This document shows, piece by piece, positions 34,574 to 43,966 of a DNA stretch of 64,000 nucleotides (position 1 is the stretch's first letter; each line of letters begins with the position of its first letter). The notes beneath the pieces are model-generated. The model had not been told where the DNA came from, ran no database searches, and was given only the letters and a program-made list of their open reading frames with translations. Position numbers and translations under genes: made by a program. The stretch spans positions 688,253 through 752,252 of the forward strand of contig JABLXB010000001.1 in assembly GCA_013178305.1 (NCBI GenBank). The letters run 5' to 3'. This stretch comes from Bacillota bacterium. Lineage in GTDB: Bacteria > Bacillota > Sulfobacillia > JABLXB01.

Positions 34574-35751
34574 GAGTACTGCACGTCTCCAGCGACTACA
34601 CCCTGGGCGGGGCGAGCAGGTACCTGCTCACGTTGTTCAAGCAGCCCGCCTTCTCGAGCATCGATGCCACGGTCGCTTGCCCCGAAGGCGGCCCGTTGTG
34701 GGACGAACTCCGGGGGCTCGGCGTGAAAGTAGACGGGTTCCCCCAGAGGGACAGGTCACTCGACCCGGCTCTCACGTTCCGCCTCCTCGGCCTCATCAGG
34801 AAGAACCGGTTCGACATCGTCCACACTCACGCCAGCCTGTCGGCGAGGGTCGCCTCCAGGCTGGCCCGCGGACCGAACATCGTCGTGACCCGCCATACCT
34901 TGCTGCCGCCCGCAATTCCGCCGCGGTCGCCGCTCGGCCACGTGAGAAGGGCGGTAAAATGCGCAATCGTGGGCACGACCCAGGCGCTCCTGGCTGACCG
35001 GTTCATCGCCGTGTCGGAGGCGGTCCGGCATGCCCTACTCGCTGAAGGTATCCCCGAAGACATGATAGAAACGATACATAACGGGGTCGACGTGGCTGAG
35101 CTCGAGCGCGAGGCAGGACGCGGTGGCGGGCTATCCACCATCGCCGGCATGGCGGGTCCAGCGTGGGCGCCGGGTTCACCCGTCGTGGGCACGGTGGGAC
35201 GGCTCTCGCACGAGAAAGGCCACGAGATCTTCGTTCGCGCCGCGCCGCACGTCCTTTCCGCGGTCCCGTCCGCCCTGTTCGTAATCGTCGGGCACGGCGG
35301 TGAGCGGGAGAGACTCGAGGTCTTGGCCCGCGGGCTCGGCGTCGCCGGGCGCTTTGTCTTCGCCGGATACCAGGATAACGCCACCAGCTGGATGAGCGCG
35401 TTCGACGTGTTCGTGATGCCCTCGCTCGGCGAGGGACTCGGGATCGCGTTGCTCGAAGCGATGGCCCTGCGCAAACCCGTCGTGGCGTCGAACACGGGAG
35501 GCATACCGGAGGTGGTGCAGGACGGCGCGAACGGCCTCCTCGTGTCACCCGGCGACCCGCTCCACCTCGCGGTGGCCGTCACCAGGCTCCTGAGAGACGG
35601 GCCCCTCGCCACGCGAATCGCCGCCGCGGGGCGCGAGAGCGTGTTGGAGAGGTTCAGCGCCGCGGCGATGGCGGAGAGGACGGCCGCCGTCTATACGCGG
35701 CTATCTGGCATGCGAGGCGCGGCCCCACGCCGCGCCCCACAAGGCAGGTGA
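34570..35751 (+). CDS. Glycosyltransferase family 4
   Basis: 393 aa GT-B enzyme (MRVLHVSSDYTLGGASRYLL; TIHNGVDVAELE; VGRLSHEKGHEIFVRAA; MPSLGEGLGIALLEAMALRKPVVASNTGGIPEVV split over the donor site). Typical of enzymes extending wall or exopolysaccharide chains. The ATG at 34570 overlaps the Wzy-like gene, and its end overlaps csaB. Confidence 0.9.
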   Translation: MRVLHVSSDYTLGGASRYLLTLFKQPAFSSIDATVACPEGGPLWDELRGLGVKVDGFPQRDRSLDPALTFRLLGLIRKNRFDIVHTHASLSARVASRLARGPNIVVTRHTLLPPAIPPRSPLGHVRRAVKCAIVGTTQALLADRFIAVSEAVRHALLAEGIPEDMIETIHNGVDVAELEREAGRGGGLSTIAGMAGPAWAPGSPVVGTVGRLSHEKGHEIFVRAAPHVLSAVPSALFVIVGHGGERERLEVLARGLGVAGRFVFAGYQDNATSWMSAFDVFVMPSLGEGLGIALLEAMALRKPVVASNTGGIPEVVQDGANGLLVSPGDPLHLAVAVTRLLRDGPLATRIAAAGRESVLERFSAAAMAERTAAVYTRLSGMRGAAPRRAPQGR

Positions 35752-36857
35752 ACGATTTGCCGAGGCTGGCGATAGCCGGCTATTACGGTTTCGGCAACAC
35801 CGGAGATGAAGCCATCCTTGAATCGACGATACTCGCGCTAAGGTCCCAGATCCCGGGGGCTGAATTCTCGGTGCTGACGAATGACCCCGAGGGTACGCGC
35901 GCGGCGCACGGTGTGAACGTGGTCCCGCGCCTCTCGCCTCTTGCGGTCGCGCGCGCCCTGCGCGAGTCCGACCTCCTCGTGTTCGGGGGCGGCAGCCTCC
36001 TGCAGGACGCCACCAGCCTCAGGTCACTCCTGTATTACCTGTCCGTCCTGCTGTCCGCGCAGGCGCTCGGGAAACCCACCATGGTGTACGCCAACGGTAT
36101 CGGCCCTGTGAACTCCAGGGCCGGCAGGATGGCAACTCGACTGGTCCTCAACCGCGTTTCGGCGATGACACTCAGGGACGACGACTCGGCGCGACAGGTC
36201 CGCATGCTGGGTATCACCCGCCCCAGGGTCAAGGTCACCGCCGACCCGGCGTTCGCGTTGCAGCCCGCCGGCGCCTCGGCTGCACGGTCGATACTCGAGA
36301 CCGAAGGAATCACACCCGGGACGTGCCGGCTTGTAGGAGTATCGCTGAGACCCTGGAAATCCTCACCCCACCTCCCGGAGGTCATGGCGGCCGCGTGCGA
36401 CGCGATCCATGAATCGCTGGGCGCAACCGTCGTACTCATACCGATGCAGCACACCCACGACGCTCCACTCGCGGGATCGGTGCAGGCCCTCGCGCGGCGT
36501 CCTGTTGCAGTGCTGAGGCGCAGGTGCACGCCGCGGGAGCTCATGGCATGCGTGGGGCTTATGGATGCCGTCGTGGGGATGAGACTCCACTCGCTGATAT
36601 TCGCGGTGGCCATGGCCGTGCCGGCTGCGGGGATCTCGTACGACCCGAAAGTCGAAGCGTTCCTTAACGCGGTGGGCTGTCCCAGCCTGGGGGGGCCAAA
36701 CGAGGTTACGGCCGCATCGATGTGCGAGTTGGTAAAATACCTGCTAGATAACTCGGCAGCCATAAAGTACAGGCTGTCCGCAAGCCGCCAGCAACTCCGC
36801 GAGCTCGCACTGGAAAACGCGCGGATAGCACGCTCGCTGCTCCACAAAATCGGATAG
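35748..36857 (+). CDS. csaB: Polysaccharide pyruvyl transferase CsaB
   Basis: 369 aa enzyme that adds ketal pyruvate to the secondary cell wall polymer, the ligand of SLH domains. Motifs include GYYGFGNTGDEAILES, VFGGGSLLQDATS, YANGIGP and GMRLHSLIFA. Two SLH-bearing proteins are encoded 10-20 kb away, so the cell very probably uses SLH-pyruvyl anchoring. Starts at 35748 overlapping the preceding gene by four bases. Last gene of the cluster. Confidence 0.93.
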   Translation: MNDLPRLAIAGYYGFGNTGDEAILESTILALRSQIPGAEFSVLTNDPEGTRAAHGVNVVPRLSPLAVARALRESDLLVFGGGSLLQDATSLRSLLYYLSVLLSAQALGKPTMVYANGIGPVNSRAGRMATRLVLNRVSAMTLRDDDSARQVRMLGITRPRVKVTADPAFALQPAGASAARSILETEGITPGTCRLVGVSLRPWKSSPHLPEVMAAACDAIHESLGATVVLIPMQHTHDAPLAGSVQALARRPVAVLRRRCTPRELMACVGLMDAVVGMRLHSLIFAVAMAVPAAGISYDPKVEAFLNAVGCPSLGGPNEVTAASMCELVKYLLDNSAAIKYRLSASRQQLRELALENARIARSLLHKIG

Positions 36858-36929
36858 GAGGCAGGTTCGCAGGTGGTTTTTTGGTCAGGCGGGTTACCGC
36901 GACCGCCATTGTGCTCTCTTATGAGGGCG

Positions 36930-37526
36930 TCACTCTACGTCGCCCCTCCCCCGTCCCTCTTCATCAAACATGCTCAGGAAATAGCGGTGGAGCCGCAGGT
37001 CGTCGGTAAGCTCAGGGTGGAACGCCGACGCCAGGAACCGGCCCTCCCGGACAAGCACAATCCTCCCATTGTACCTGCATAGGACCTCGCAGGCGGGCCC
37101 GGCTTCAGGCACGTATGGGGCCCGTATGAAAACCCCGGGGAAAGGTTCTTCTCCCATGACAGGTATACTGAGAGGCGATTCGAAACTCTCCCTCTGTCTT
37201 CCGAAAGCATTGCGACAAACGGACATGTCCATGAGCCCCAGCCGCGGCTGAGAGCTACCCTGGATTTCTCGGGCCAGCAGGACGAGGCCGGCGCATGTCC
37301 CATATATGCTCATCCCGAGAGCCGCGCGTTCCCGGATGGCATCCATTAACCCGTAATCGACCATCAGTTTCCCAATGGTAGTACTCTCGCCGCCCGGTAT
37401 AACGAGCCCACGGAGGCCATCGAGATCATCGGCTCTTTTGACGGTACGCACGCTGCAGCCGCACGCCCGAAGGGCGGAGACATGTTCCCTTACCGCCCCT
37501 TGTAGATCCAGTACACCGATACCCAT
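36930..37526 (-). CDS. pdxT: PdxT, glutaminase subunit of pyridoxal 5'-phosphate synthase
   Basis: 198 aa class I glutaminase supplying ammonia to PdxS. Motifs GVLDLQGAVREH, PGGESTTIGKL, the nucleophile Cys in GTCAGLVLLA and the His/Glu pair in FHPELT are intact. ATG at 37526 with AGGGGG eight bases upstream. It follows pdxS with a 12-base gap. Confidence 0.97.
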   Translation of the reverse strand: MGIGVLDLQGAVREHVSALRACGCSVRTVKRADDLDGLRGLVIPGGESTTIGKLMVDYGLMDAIRERAALGMSIYGTCAGLVLLAREIQGSSQPRLGLMDMSVCRNAFGRQRESFESPLSIPVMGEEPFPGVFIRAPYVPEAGPACEVLCRYNGRIVLVREGRFLASAFHPELTDDLRLHRYFLSMFDEEGRGRGDVE

Positions 37527-37538
37527 GATTTCAGCCCC

Positions 37539-38420
37539 CTATATTCCCCGTTCCTGCATCCTATCTTCCTTACGGACGGCTGACATGTCGAGCCCAGGCA
37601 TGGGGTCTCCGAGACTCCTGGAGGCCTCGGCCAGCACTTCCGGCGACCTGAAGTGGGTGGTAGCTCTTACTATGGCCCTGGCTCTGGCTGCAGGGTTCCC
37701 TGACTTGAAGATACCGGAACCCACGAATATGCCGTCGCAGCCTAGCTGCATCATGAGAGAAGCGTCCGCGGGCGTGGCTATCCCCCCGGCTGCGAAGTTT
37801 ACAACGGGTAACCTGCCGAGGCGTTTGACGTCGAGGAGTAGATTATATGGGGCTCCCATCTCCTTGGCCAGGCTCATAAGTTCCTCGTCCGGCGTGGAGC
37901 AGACTTTGCGTATTTCGGCGTTTACGAGCCGCATATGGCGGACGGCTTCAACTACATTGCCCGTCCCGGGCTCACCCTTGGTTCTGATCATGGCCGCACC
38001 CTCACCTATCCGGCGCAGAGCCTCCCCCAGGTTCCTCGCCCCACAGACAAAGGGCACACGGAAGGCATGCTTATCGATGTGGAATGTCTCGTCAGCAGGG
38101 GTAAGTACCTCACTTTCATCGATGTAGTCGACGCCGAGCGCCTCAAGTATCTGGGCTTCGGCAAAGTGCCCGATTCTCACCTTGGCCATCACAGGAATAG
38201 TCACTGAGTCCATGATCTTCAGGATGGTCTCAGGGTCCGCCATCCTGGCTACGCCTCCGGCTGCACGGATGTCCGCGGGCACCCTCTCCAGCGCCATGAC
38301 CGCTACGGCCCCCGCGTCCTCAGCGATCCTGGCCTGCTCAGGTAGCGTTACGTCCATAATGACTCCGCCTTTGAGCATCTCCGCGAGTCCCTTTTTCACT
38401 GTCCAGGTACCCGTTTCCAC
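37539..38420 (-). CDS. pdxS: PdxS, pyridoxal 5'-phosphate synthase lyase subunit
   Basis: 293 aa TIM-barrel enzyme making PLP from ribose 5-phosphate, glyceraldehyde 3-phosphate and ammonia. Catalytic lysines lie in GGVIMDV...-type and [18 protein letters not shown] segments. The GTG at 38420 is preferred over an ATG at 38447: GGGAGGGAG lies about nine bases upstream of the GTG, and B. subtilis PdxS has 294 residues. An intrinsic terminator and an FMN riboswitch lie immediately upstream. Confidence 0.96.
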   Translation of the reverse strand: METGTWTVKKGLAEMLKGGVIMDVTLPEQARIAEDAGAVAVMALERVPADIRAAGGVARMADPETILKIMDSVTIPVMAKVRIGHFAEAQILEALGVDYIDESEVLTPADETFHIDKHAFRVPFVCGARNLGEALRRIGEGAAMIRTKGEPGTGNVVEAVRHMRLVNAEIRKVCSTPDEELMSLAKEMGAPYNLLLDVKRLGRLPVVNFAAGGIATPADASLMMQLGCDGIFVGSGIFKSGNPAARARAIVRATTHFRSPEVLAEASRSLGDPMPGLDMSAVRKEDRMQERGI

Positions 38421-38451
38421 AGATACTCCCTCCCAATGAAATGCCATTTTG

Positions 38452-38481
38452 AAAAACTGAAGCCCCGGATAGCTCCGGGGC
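38452..38481 (-). terminator. Intrinsic terminator in the pdxST leader
   Basis: Perfect 8-bp stem GCCCCGGA/TCCGGGGC with a 4-base loop, then TTCAGTTTTTC on the minus strand. It ends about 30 bases before the pdxS GTG and after the FMN aptamer, the position of a riboswitch expression platform. Confidence 0.8.
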
Positions 38482-38589
38482 CAGACACTTCCTGGGAGAA
38501 ACCTCTCAAGGCGAAGTCATAAGCCTTCGAATTCCACACAATGGCCTATAATTGTGCCATCGCAGAAACAGGCTTTTGCCTTGGCCTTG

Positions 38590-38730
38590 CCTTCTCCCAT
38601 TCAGACTGTACTGTCGGCTCCGGATTCTCACCGGCTCAATCGCTGAGGCTGACGGGCTCGTCTTCCAATGGAAGCATCACCGCCGGTCAGGATTTGAAGG
38701 TTACCCCCTCTCACCCTGCCCCGAAGGCTA
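38590..38730 (-). ncRNA. FMN riboswitch (RFN element) upstream of pdxST
   Basis: Minus strand shows the RFN blocks in order: GGGGCAGGGTGAGA, CCTGACCGGCGGTGAT, GACGAGCCCG, GAGCCGGTGAGAATCCGG, AGCCGACAGTACAGTCTG and ATGGGAGAAGG ending near 38590. The next gene in that direction is pdxS; no riboflavin gene intervenes. It is followed by an intrinsic terminator and preceded by a good promoter. Confidence 0.93.
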
Positions 38731-38738
38731 CCAACTAC

Positions 38739-38767
38739 ATTCTGCTTCAAACTGACCGAAGTGTCAA
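38739..38767 (-). promoter_or_regulatory. Sigma-A promoter of the FMN riboswitch-pdxST unit
   Basis: Minus strand perfect -35 TTGACA (38767-38762), 17-base spacer, -10 CAGAAT (38744-38739). Transcription would start a few bases before the aptamer. Confidence 0.75.
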
Positions 38768-38856
38768 TTCATCCGCCGCTGCGGACACCTTGTCCTCGGG
38801 TACTGCCACCTCCGCAGGATTTCCACTTCATGGAACCGCCCATGCGCGGGCGTACA

Positions 38857-38887
38857 AAGCAACCGGTCGTCCGTGGAACAGCCGGTT
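38857..38887 (-). terminator. Possible terminator after the secA-prfB transcription unit
   Basis: Minus-strand stem AACCGG/CCGGTT with further inner pairing (TCC/GGA), followed by GCTTTGT. It lies 36 bases past the stop of the small membrane protein gene. Confidence 0.45.
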
Positions 38888-38922
38888 ACGCCCTCCGGGT
38901 TTCGCGTCCCTGCGCCGGGGCA

Positions 38923-39360
38923 TCAGGGCGTCGTCGTGTACGGTCCCCTCACCATCAGCACACAATCGGTGGTTGCCTGCAGGCCGCGCCCGTCGCTCCT
39001 CGGGATGATCAACAGGTGGTTGAGACTCACGGGTTGACCCGTCTGGATGTCTTTCCCCGCGGTTACGTCCGAAAGCCCGCCCTGCGGGCTGCCCACCGCC
39101 GTTGCCTTACCCGCCCGCAGCACCACCTCGGCACCCGCCTCGCAGGTGATCTTGCCGCCCGCCGGCAGGTTCACGACGGTCAGCATAACATGCCTGTCGA
39201 AGTAGCCCTTGCTTATCAGGGGGTCATCAGGCGACCCCGGTTCGGCCGCCGCCCCGGCACCCGCGAAGCCGGAACCCCACCCGAGCGTGGCCGCAACCGC
39301 CGCCAGTGCAAGCACGACCGCGAACGCCGCAAGAGCGCCTGCAGCTACTCGCTTGCTCAA
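38923..39360 (-). CDS. Uncharacterised exported or membrane-anchored small protein
   Basis: 145 aa from a TTG at 39360 that overlaps the prfB stop (TTGA). One N-terminal membrane helix (about residues 5-28) is followed by an extracytoplasmic domain rich in beta-prone segments (VMLTVVNLPAGGKITCEAGAEVVLR, GGLSDVTAGKDI in two blocks, SLNHLLIIPRSDGRG). I do not recognise a characterised family. An in-frame upstream extension lies inside prfB and is not credible. Confidence 0.65.
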   Translation of the reverse strand: MSKRVAAGALAAFAVVLALAAVAATLGWGSGFAGAGAAAEPGSPDDPLISKGYFDRHVMLTVVNLPAGGKITCEAGAEVVLRAGKATAVGSPQGGLSDVTAGKDIQTGQPVSLNHLLIIPRSDGRGLQATTDCVLMVRGPYTTTP

Positions 39361-40503
39361 TCCTCTTCGCCCCTCCCGCCGCCACTTTTGTAAGTCCCCA
39401 GCGTGCCCCTGGCTTTCTGCTTCAAGTACTCGTGTATGAACCCATCGAGATCTCCATCCATGACCGCCTGAACGTTGCCTGTCTCGTATCCCGTCCGCAG
39501 GTCCTTGACGAGGGTATAGGGCTGGAACACGTAGGAGCGTATCTGACTGCCCCACGCGATCGCCTGCTGCTTGCCCCTGAGCGCGGCAAGCTCCTTCTCG
39601 CGTTCCTCTTCCTTGAGCTCGAGCAGCCTCGCCTTGAGGATCCTCATCGCGCGCAGCCTGTTCGCGTGCTGCGACCTTTCGGTCTGGCAAGCCACGATAA
39701 TACCAGTCGGAACGTGTGTGATCCTGACCGCCGTCTCAACCTTGTTGACGTTCTGCCCGCCGGCGCCCTGCGATCTGTAAGTGTCCACCTTTAGCTCGTC
39801 GGCTTTGATCTCGATCTCTTCCTCGTCCTCGATCTCCGGCATCACGTCAAGAGACGCGAACGAGGTGTGGCGCCTGCCCGCCGCGTCAAACGGCGATATC
39901 CGGACCAGCCGGTGTACACCCTTCTCGGGGTGCGAGTAACCGTAAGCGTACTCGCCCGCGACCGAGAACGTCACGCTCTTGATCCCGGCCTCTTCGCCCG
40001 GCAGCAGGTCCAGCACGTCAACCTTCCATCCCCTGCGCTCGGCCCATCTCGTATACATCCTCAGGAGCATGCTCACCCAGTCCTGCGATTCTGTACCGCC
40101 CGCTCCCGCGTGGAGGGTCAATATGGCGTTCCTTCCGTCGTACTTCCCGCCGAGTAGTACCTTGAGCTCCATGGACTGGAGCACTTCCTCGACCGAAGCC
40201 GCCTCGCGCGTCGCCTCGCCTGCGAGCGACTCGTCCTGCTCCTCGTCACCGAGTTCCACGAGAACTTTCAGGTCCTCGAACTGCTTCAGCAGCCGGTCGA
40301 ACGACTCCACCGGCCCCTTCAGCGACGATATCTCCCTGACTACCTTCTGCGCGCTCTCCTGGTCGTCCCAGAACCCGGGGCTCGCCATAACCCGCTCGAG
40401 GTCGGCGATCCTGGCCGCCTTCGCGGGTAAGTCAAAGAGACCTCCTTAGGTCCTGTATTCGCACTTCCAGCCTCGCCAGGCTGGCCTTCAGTTCATCATA
40501 CAT
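39357..40503 (-). CDS. prfB: Peptide chain release factor 2 with programmed +1 frameshift
   Basis: RF2 recognises UGA and UAA. The gene starts at the ATG at 40503 and runs 23 codons to an in-frame TGA (40434-40432). A +1 shift at CTT-TGA-C joins it to the long frame that ends at 39357. A Shine-Dalgarno-like AGGAGG sits three bases before the CTT, exactly the classic RF2 autoregulatory site. The main frame contains the hydrolysis motif GAGGQNVNKVETAVR. The anticodon-like motif is in the expected place (RRHTSFASLDV region follows SPFDAAG). It follows secA as in B. subtilis. Confidence 0.95.
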
Positions 40504-40587
40504 ATCGGCACCGCCTCCCGTCATTCAGGTCCTCGCACGATCCACGCGAGATCCTCACGTAGCCACCCGCAGCCAACGTGGCGGTCG

Positions 40588-43329
40588 TCAAGCAGTCTTC
40601 CCGCAGCACTTCTTGTATTTCTTTCCGCTGCCGCACGGGCATGGGTCGTTCCTGCCTACCTTCTTGCCGGACCTCACCTGCGTTAGTGGCCTGTCACCCG
40701 ACCACGACGAGGAGAGCGTCCCTGCGGGACCACCAGCCGGACCGCCTGCCGCCGGCGGGGCCACCCTCCGGGGCCTCTCGGCCCCCGGCTCCTTCACCAC
40801 GGTGAACTTGAACATCTGTCGCACGACATCTTCCTGGATGCCCTGGACCATCTCCTGGAACATGTTGTACGCGTCGTGCTGGTACTCGAGCAGCGGGTCT
40901 TTCTGGCCGTACGCGCGAAGCCCGATCCCCTCGCGCAGGTCGTCCATGGCGTCCAGGTGGTCCATCCACTTCTGGTCCACCGTGCGAAGCACCACGTAAC
41001 GCTCGATCTGGCGCATGGTGTCCTCGCCGATCACCTGCTCCCTCGCCCTGTACGCCGCGAGCGCCTCCTGATGGAGTCTGTCGCGGATGTCGTCGGGGTT
41101 CATCTTCCGCACCTGCTCCGCGGTCCACACTCCCCTGCGCAGGAACAAGCCTTCGGCGCGCGCCACGAGCCCTTCGGCGTCCCAGTCGTCAGGGTGGACC
41201 TTCTTCGAGCAGTGGTCTTCCACCCAGCCCGAGACCATCTTCTCGATCATCTCCATTATCGTGCCGGAGACGTTCTCCCCCGCCAGCACCTTGCGGCGGT
41301 TGGCGTAGATGATCTCGCGCTGTTTGTTCATTATGTTGTCGTATTCGAGGACGTTGCGCCGGATCTCGAAGTTCCGCGCCTCGACACGCTTCTGCGCCCT
41401 CTCGATCGCACCCGTCACCATGCGGTGCTCGATCGGCTCGTCCTCGGTGAGCCCCAGCCTGTCCATGAGGCCGGCTATCATGTCAGAGCCGAAGAGCCTC
41501 ATGAGGTCGTCCTCGAGCGACAGGTAGAACCTCGTGGAACCCGGGTCGCCCTGGCGCGCGCAACGCCCGCGGAGCTGGTTGTCGATGCGCCGCGCCTCGT
41601 GACGCTCGGTCCCGATGATGTGTAGCCCGCCAAGTTCGACTACCCGCTCGTGCTCGGGCTCGGTCTCGCGCCTGGCCTCGGCGAGGTATCCGAGGTACTC
41701 CTCACGTGCCTTCGACGCCACGGGGTCGTCCGGCGGGAACGCCTCGGTCGCCGCGAGCACGACCCAGTCCTCGTACTTCCTCTTCCCCCTGTCGTCCTGC
41801 TGTCCCCTCAGCCTCTGCCTTGCGAGGAATTCGGGGTTGCCGCCGAGGAGGATGTCGGTCCCGCGGCCCGCCATGTTGGTCGCGATAGTGACCGAACCGA
41901 ACCGGCCCGCCTGCGCCACTATCTCGGCTTCCCGCTCGTGGTGCTTCGCGTTCAGCACCTGGTGCGACACCCCGCGCTTCGACAGCATCGAGCTGAGTAC
42001 CTCGGACTTCTCTATGGAAATGGTACCGACCAGCACCGGCCGGCCCTTTTCGTGCCACTCGACGATCTCATCGACAACCGCCCTGAACTTCGCCCGCTCG
42101 TTCTTGTAGATGACGTCAGGGAAGTCCTCGCGGATCATGGGCTTGTTCGTGGGTATCACGACCACGTCGAGGCCGTATATCTTCCTGAACTCCTCCGCCT
42201 CGGTCGCCGCAGTGCCGGTCATGCCGGCGAGCTTCTTGTACATCCTGAAGTAGTTCTGGAAGGTGATCGTGGCGAGCGTCTGCGATTCCCGCTCGATCTT
42301 GACGCCTTCCTTCGCCTCGATCGCCTGGTGCAGCCCATCGCTGTACCTGCGCCCGAACATCAGCCGGCCGGTGAACTCGTCCACGATTATCACCTGGCCG
42401 TCCTTGATGATGTAGTCGACGTCCCGCTTCATGAGGGTGTGCGCTTTGAGCGCCTGGATCAGGTAGTGCGACAGGTCCTGGTTCTGGTGGTCGTACAGGT
42501 TGTCGATCCCCAGCATTCGCTCGACCTTCGCCACACCGTCCTCGGTGGGCTCGGCGGTGTGCGCCTTCTCGTCGAACGTATAGTCCACGTCGGGCTTGAG
42601 GCTCCTGACCACTCTCGCGAACTGGTAGTACAGCTCCGTCGGCTTGTCGGCCGCCCCCGAGATGATGAGCGGGGTCCTCGCCTCGTCGACCAGGATGCTG
42701 TCCACCTCGTCCACGATCGCATAGTTCAACGGGCGCTGCACCATTTCATCGGCGTGCATCACCATGTTGTCGCGCAGGTAGTCGAACCCGAACTCGTTGT
42801 TCGTGCCGTACGTAACGTCGGCGGAATATGCGTCCTTCCGCTGCTGGGTGTCCAAGCCGTGGACGATTACCCCGACCCGCAGCCCGAGGAACTTGTAGAT
42901 CTGGCCCATCCACTCGGCGTCGCGCCTCGCGAGGTAGTCGTTGACCGTCACGACGTGGACCCCGTTCCCTGACAGCGCGTTCAGATAGACCGGCATGGTG
43001 GCGACGAGGGTCTTGCCCTCGCCCGTCCTCATCTCGGCGATGTTGCCCTCGTGCAGGACGATTCCGCCCATGACCTGCACGTCGAAGTGCCGCATGCCGA
43101 GGGTGCGCCGCGATGCCTCTCTTACCACGGCGAACGCCTCGGAAAGCAGGCTGTCCGTACTCTCTCCGCGGCCAAGACGCTCCCTGAACTCGACCGTCTT
43201 CGCGGCCAAGCCGGTGTCCGTCAACGCGGCTACCTCCGGTTCCAAGCCTTTGACCCGCTCGGCCAGCGCGGCAAGCCTTTTCACTTCACGCTCATCGTTA
43301 TTGACCAGATTCTGCAGGAATTTGAGCAC
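40588..43329 (-). CDS. secA: SecA, preprotein translocase ATPase
   Basis: 913 aa motor of the Sec export pathway. Motifs are MRTGEGKTL (Walker A), [20 protein letters not shown] (Walker B), [10 protein letters not shown], and the C-terminal zinc-binding tail [14 protein letters not shown] that binds SecB or membranes. An Ala/Gly/Pro-rich linker precedes the tail. The GTG at 43329 ([14 protein letters not shown]) is chosen because GGGGGA lies five bases upstream; sequence further upstream belongs to a mobile-element remnant. Confidence 0.97.
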   Translation of the reverse strand: MLKFLQNLVNNDEREVKRLAALAERVKGLEPEVAALTDTGLAAKTVEFRERLGRGESTDSLLSEAFAVVREASRRTLGMRHFDVQVMGGIVLHEGNIAEMRTGEGKTLVATMPVYLNALSGNGVHVVTVNDYLARRDAEWMGQIYKFLGLRVGVIVHGLDTQQRKDAYSADVTYGTNNEFGFDYLRDNMVMHADEMVQRPLNYAIVDEVDSILVDEARTPLIISGAADKPTELYYQFARVVRSLKPDVDYTFDEKAHTAEPTEDGVAKVERMLGIDNLYDHQNQDLSHYLIQALKAHTLMKRDVDYIIKDGQVIIVDEFTGRLMFGRRYSDGLHQAIEAKEGVKIERESQTLATITFQNYFRMYKKLAGMTGTAATEAEEFRKIYGLDVVVIPTNKPMIREDFPDVIYKNERAKFRAVVDEIVEWHEKGRPVLVGTISIEKSEVLSSMLSKRGVSHQVLNAKHHEREAEIVAQAGRFGSVTIATNMAGRGTDILLGGNPEFLARQRLRGQQDDRGKRKYEDWVVLAATEAFPPDDPVASKAREEYLGYLAEARRETEPEHERVVELGGLHIIGTERHEARRIDNQLRGRCARQGDPGSTRFYLSLEDDLMRLFGSDMIAGLMDRLGLTEDEPIEHRMVTGAIERAQKRVEARNFEIRRNVLEYDNIMNKQREIIYANRRKVLAGENVSGTIMEMIEKMVSGWVEDHCSKKVHPDDWDAEGLVARAEGLFLRRGVWTAEQVRKMNPDDIRDRLHQEALAAYRAREQVIGEDTMRQIERYVVLRTVDQKWMDHLDAMDDLREGIGLRAYGQKDPLLEYQHDAYNMFQEMVQGIQEDVVRQMFKFTVVKEPGAERPRRVAPPAAGGPAGGPAGTLSSSWSGDRPLTQVRSGKKVGRNDPCPCGSGKKYKKCCGKTA

Positions 43330-43359
43330 TGTTTTCCCCCATCCCAAAAGTGACGTCCT

Positions 43360-43379
43360 CCCCCGAATAGACTTGGGGG
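43360..43379. repeat. CCCCC/GGGGG hairpin at the presumed right end of an IS200/IS605 remnant
   Basis: A short inverted repeat with a 10-base loop, directly after the tnpB stop and about 30 bases before the secA GTG. IS200/IS605 ends are subterminal hairpins, so this may be the element's right end. Confidence 0.4.
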
Positions 43380-43384
43380 CATCC

Positions 43385-43750
43385 TCAGGCGGATGCGCGC
43401 AGGCGGTGCTTGCGCTTCGGTTCGTGGACCATATGCCATCCCGGCTGGAATGACAAGACCACGGGCCGCGCCACGCGGCCACTACTCCCCTTGACGGGAG
43501 ATACCTGGAATGCGCGCTCGTAGATGTTCAGCGCGCCGTTCACGTCTGCCTGGGCGGTCCACCCACACCTGCATCGGTACAAGCCCCGGTCAACCCGGTT
43601 AGCATCCCGCACTTTGCCACAGGTGTGGCAGGTACGCGAGGTGCCTCGTTCGTCCAAATTATCTCGGACCGTGATCCCAGCAAGCTTAGCCTTGTACCGG
43701 AGCATGTAGACGACCTTTCGATACGGCCAAGCGTGCAGACGTTGGTTCAT
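43385..43750 (-). pseudogene. TnpB C-terminal remnant of an IS200/IS605-family element
   Basis: About 122 codons matching the end of TnpB (OrfB): MNQRLHAWPYRKVVYMLRYKA, the zinc finger TCHTCGK ... YRCRCGW and the RuvC-III aspartate in ADVNGALNI. TnpB-like sequence can be read a little further upstream (LREKIDYGPRM, to about 43795). The RuvC-I and RuvC-II catalytic parts are missing, so it cannot be a working nuclease. It points leftward into secA, and no TnpA is present. Confidence 0.85.
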
Positions 43751-43795
43751 CCGGGGACCGTAGTCGATCTTCTCGCGGAGGTGTATCCCTTCAAT

Positions 43796-43863
43796 AGAAT
43801 TGAGGGGGATTACCGCCCCCTCGCGCTCCCCCGCTCGTCCCAGAGGAACCCCACAAGTTCCTC
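43796..43863. repeat. Hairpin-rich segment upstream of the tnpB remnant
   Basis: Two perfect inverted repeats occur close together: GAGGGGG/CCCCCTC (43802-43822) and AGAGGAAC/GTTCCTCT (about 43841-43863). No gene is visible from 43796 to 43966. They may mark the degraded left part of the element or act as terminators of the DUF5317 gene. Confidence 0.35.
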
Positions 43864-43966
43864 TCTATCTACCCTGATCCATCTGTAATTTTAGCATTGC
43901 TGCAATGGGGAGGCAACCTGCGCCCCCGCAAGTCGTATCCGGCCGCCGGCGCCGACGAAACGCTCC

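Noticed and set aside
38590-38730. FMN riboswitch considered as belonging to a missed riboflavin gene
   Set aside because: The sequence between aptamer and pdxS holds only a terminator and no coding frame for a riboflavin gene in either direction.
40432-40503. prfB read as a frameshifted pseudogene
   Set aside because: The stop and context are the conserved RF2 recoding site, not a random lesion.
43385-43750. Small intact zinc-finger protein
   Set aside because: Sequence is the C-terminal end of TnpB with homology continuing upstream of the apparent start, so it is a remnant rather than a complete gene.
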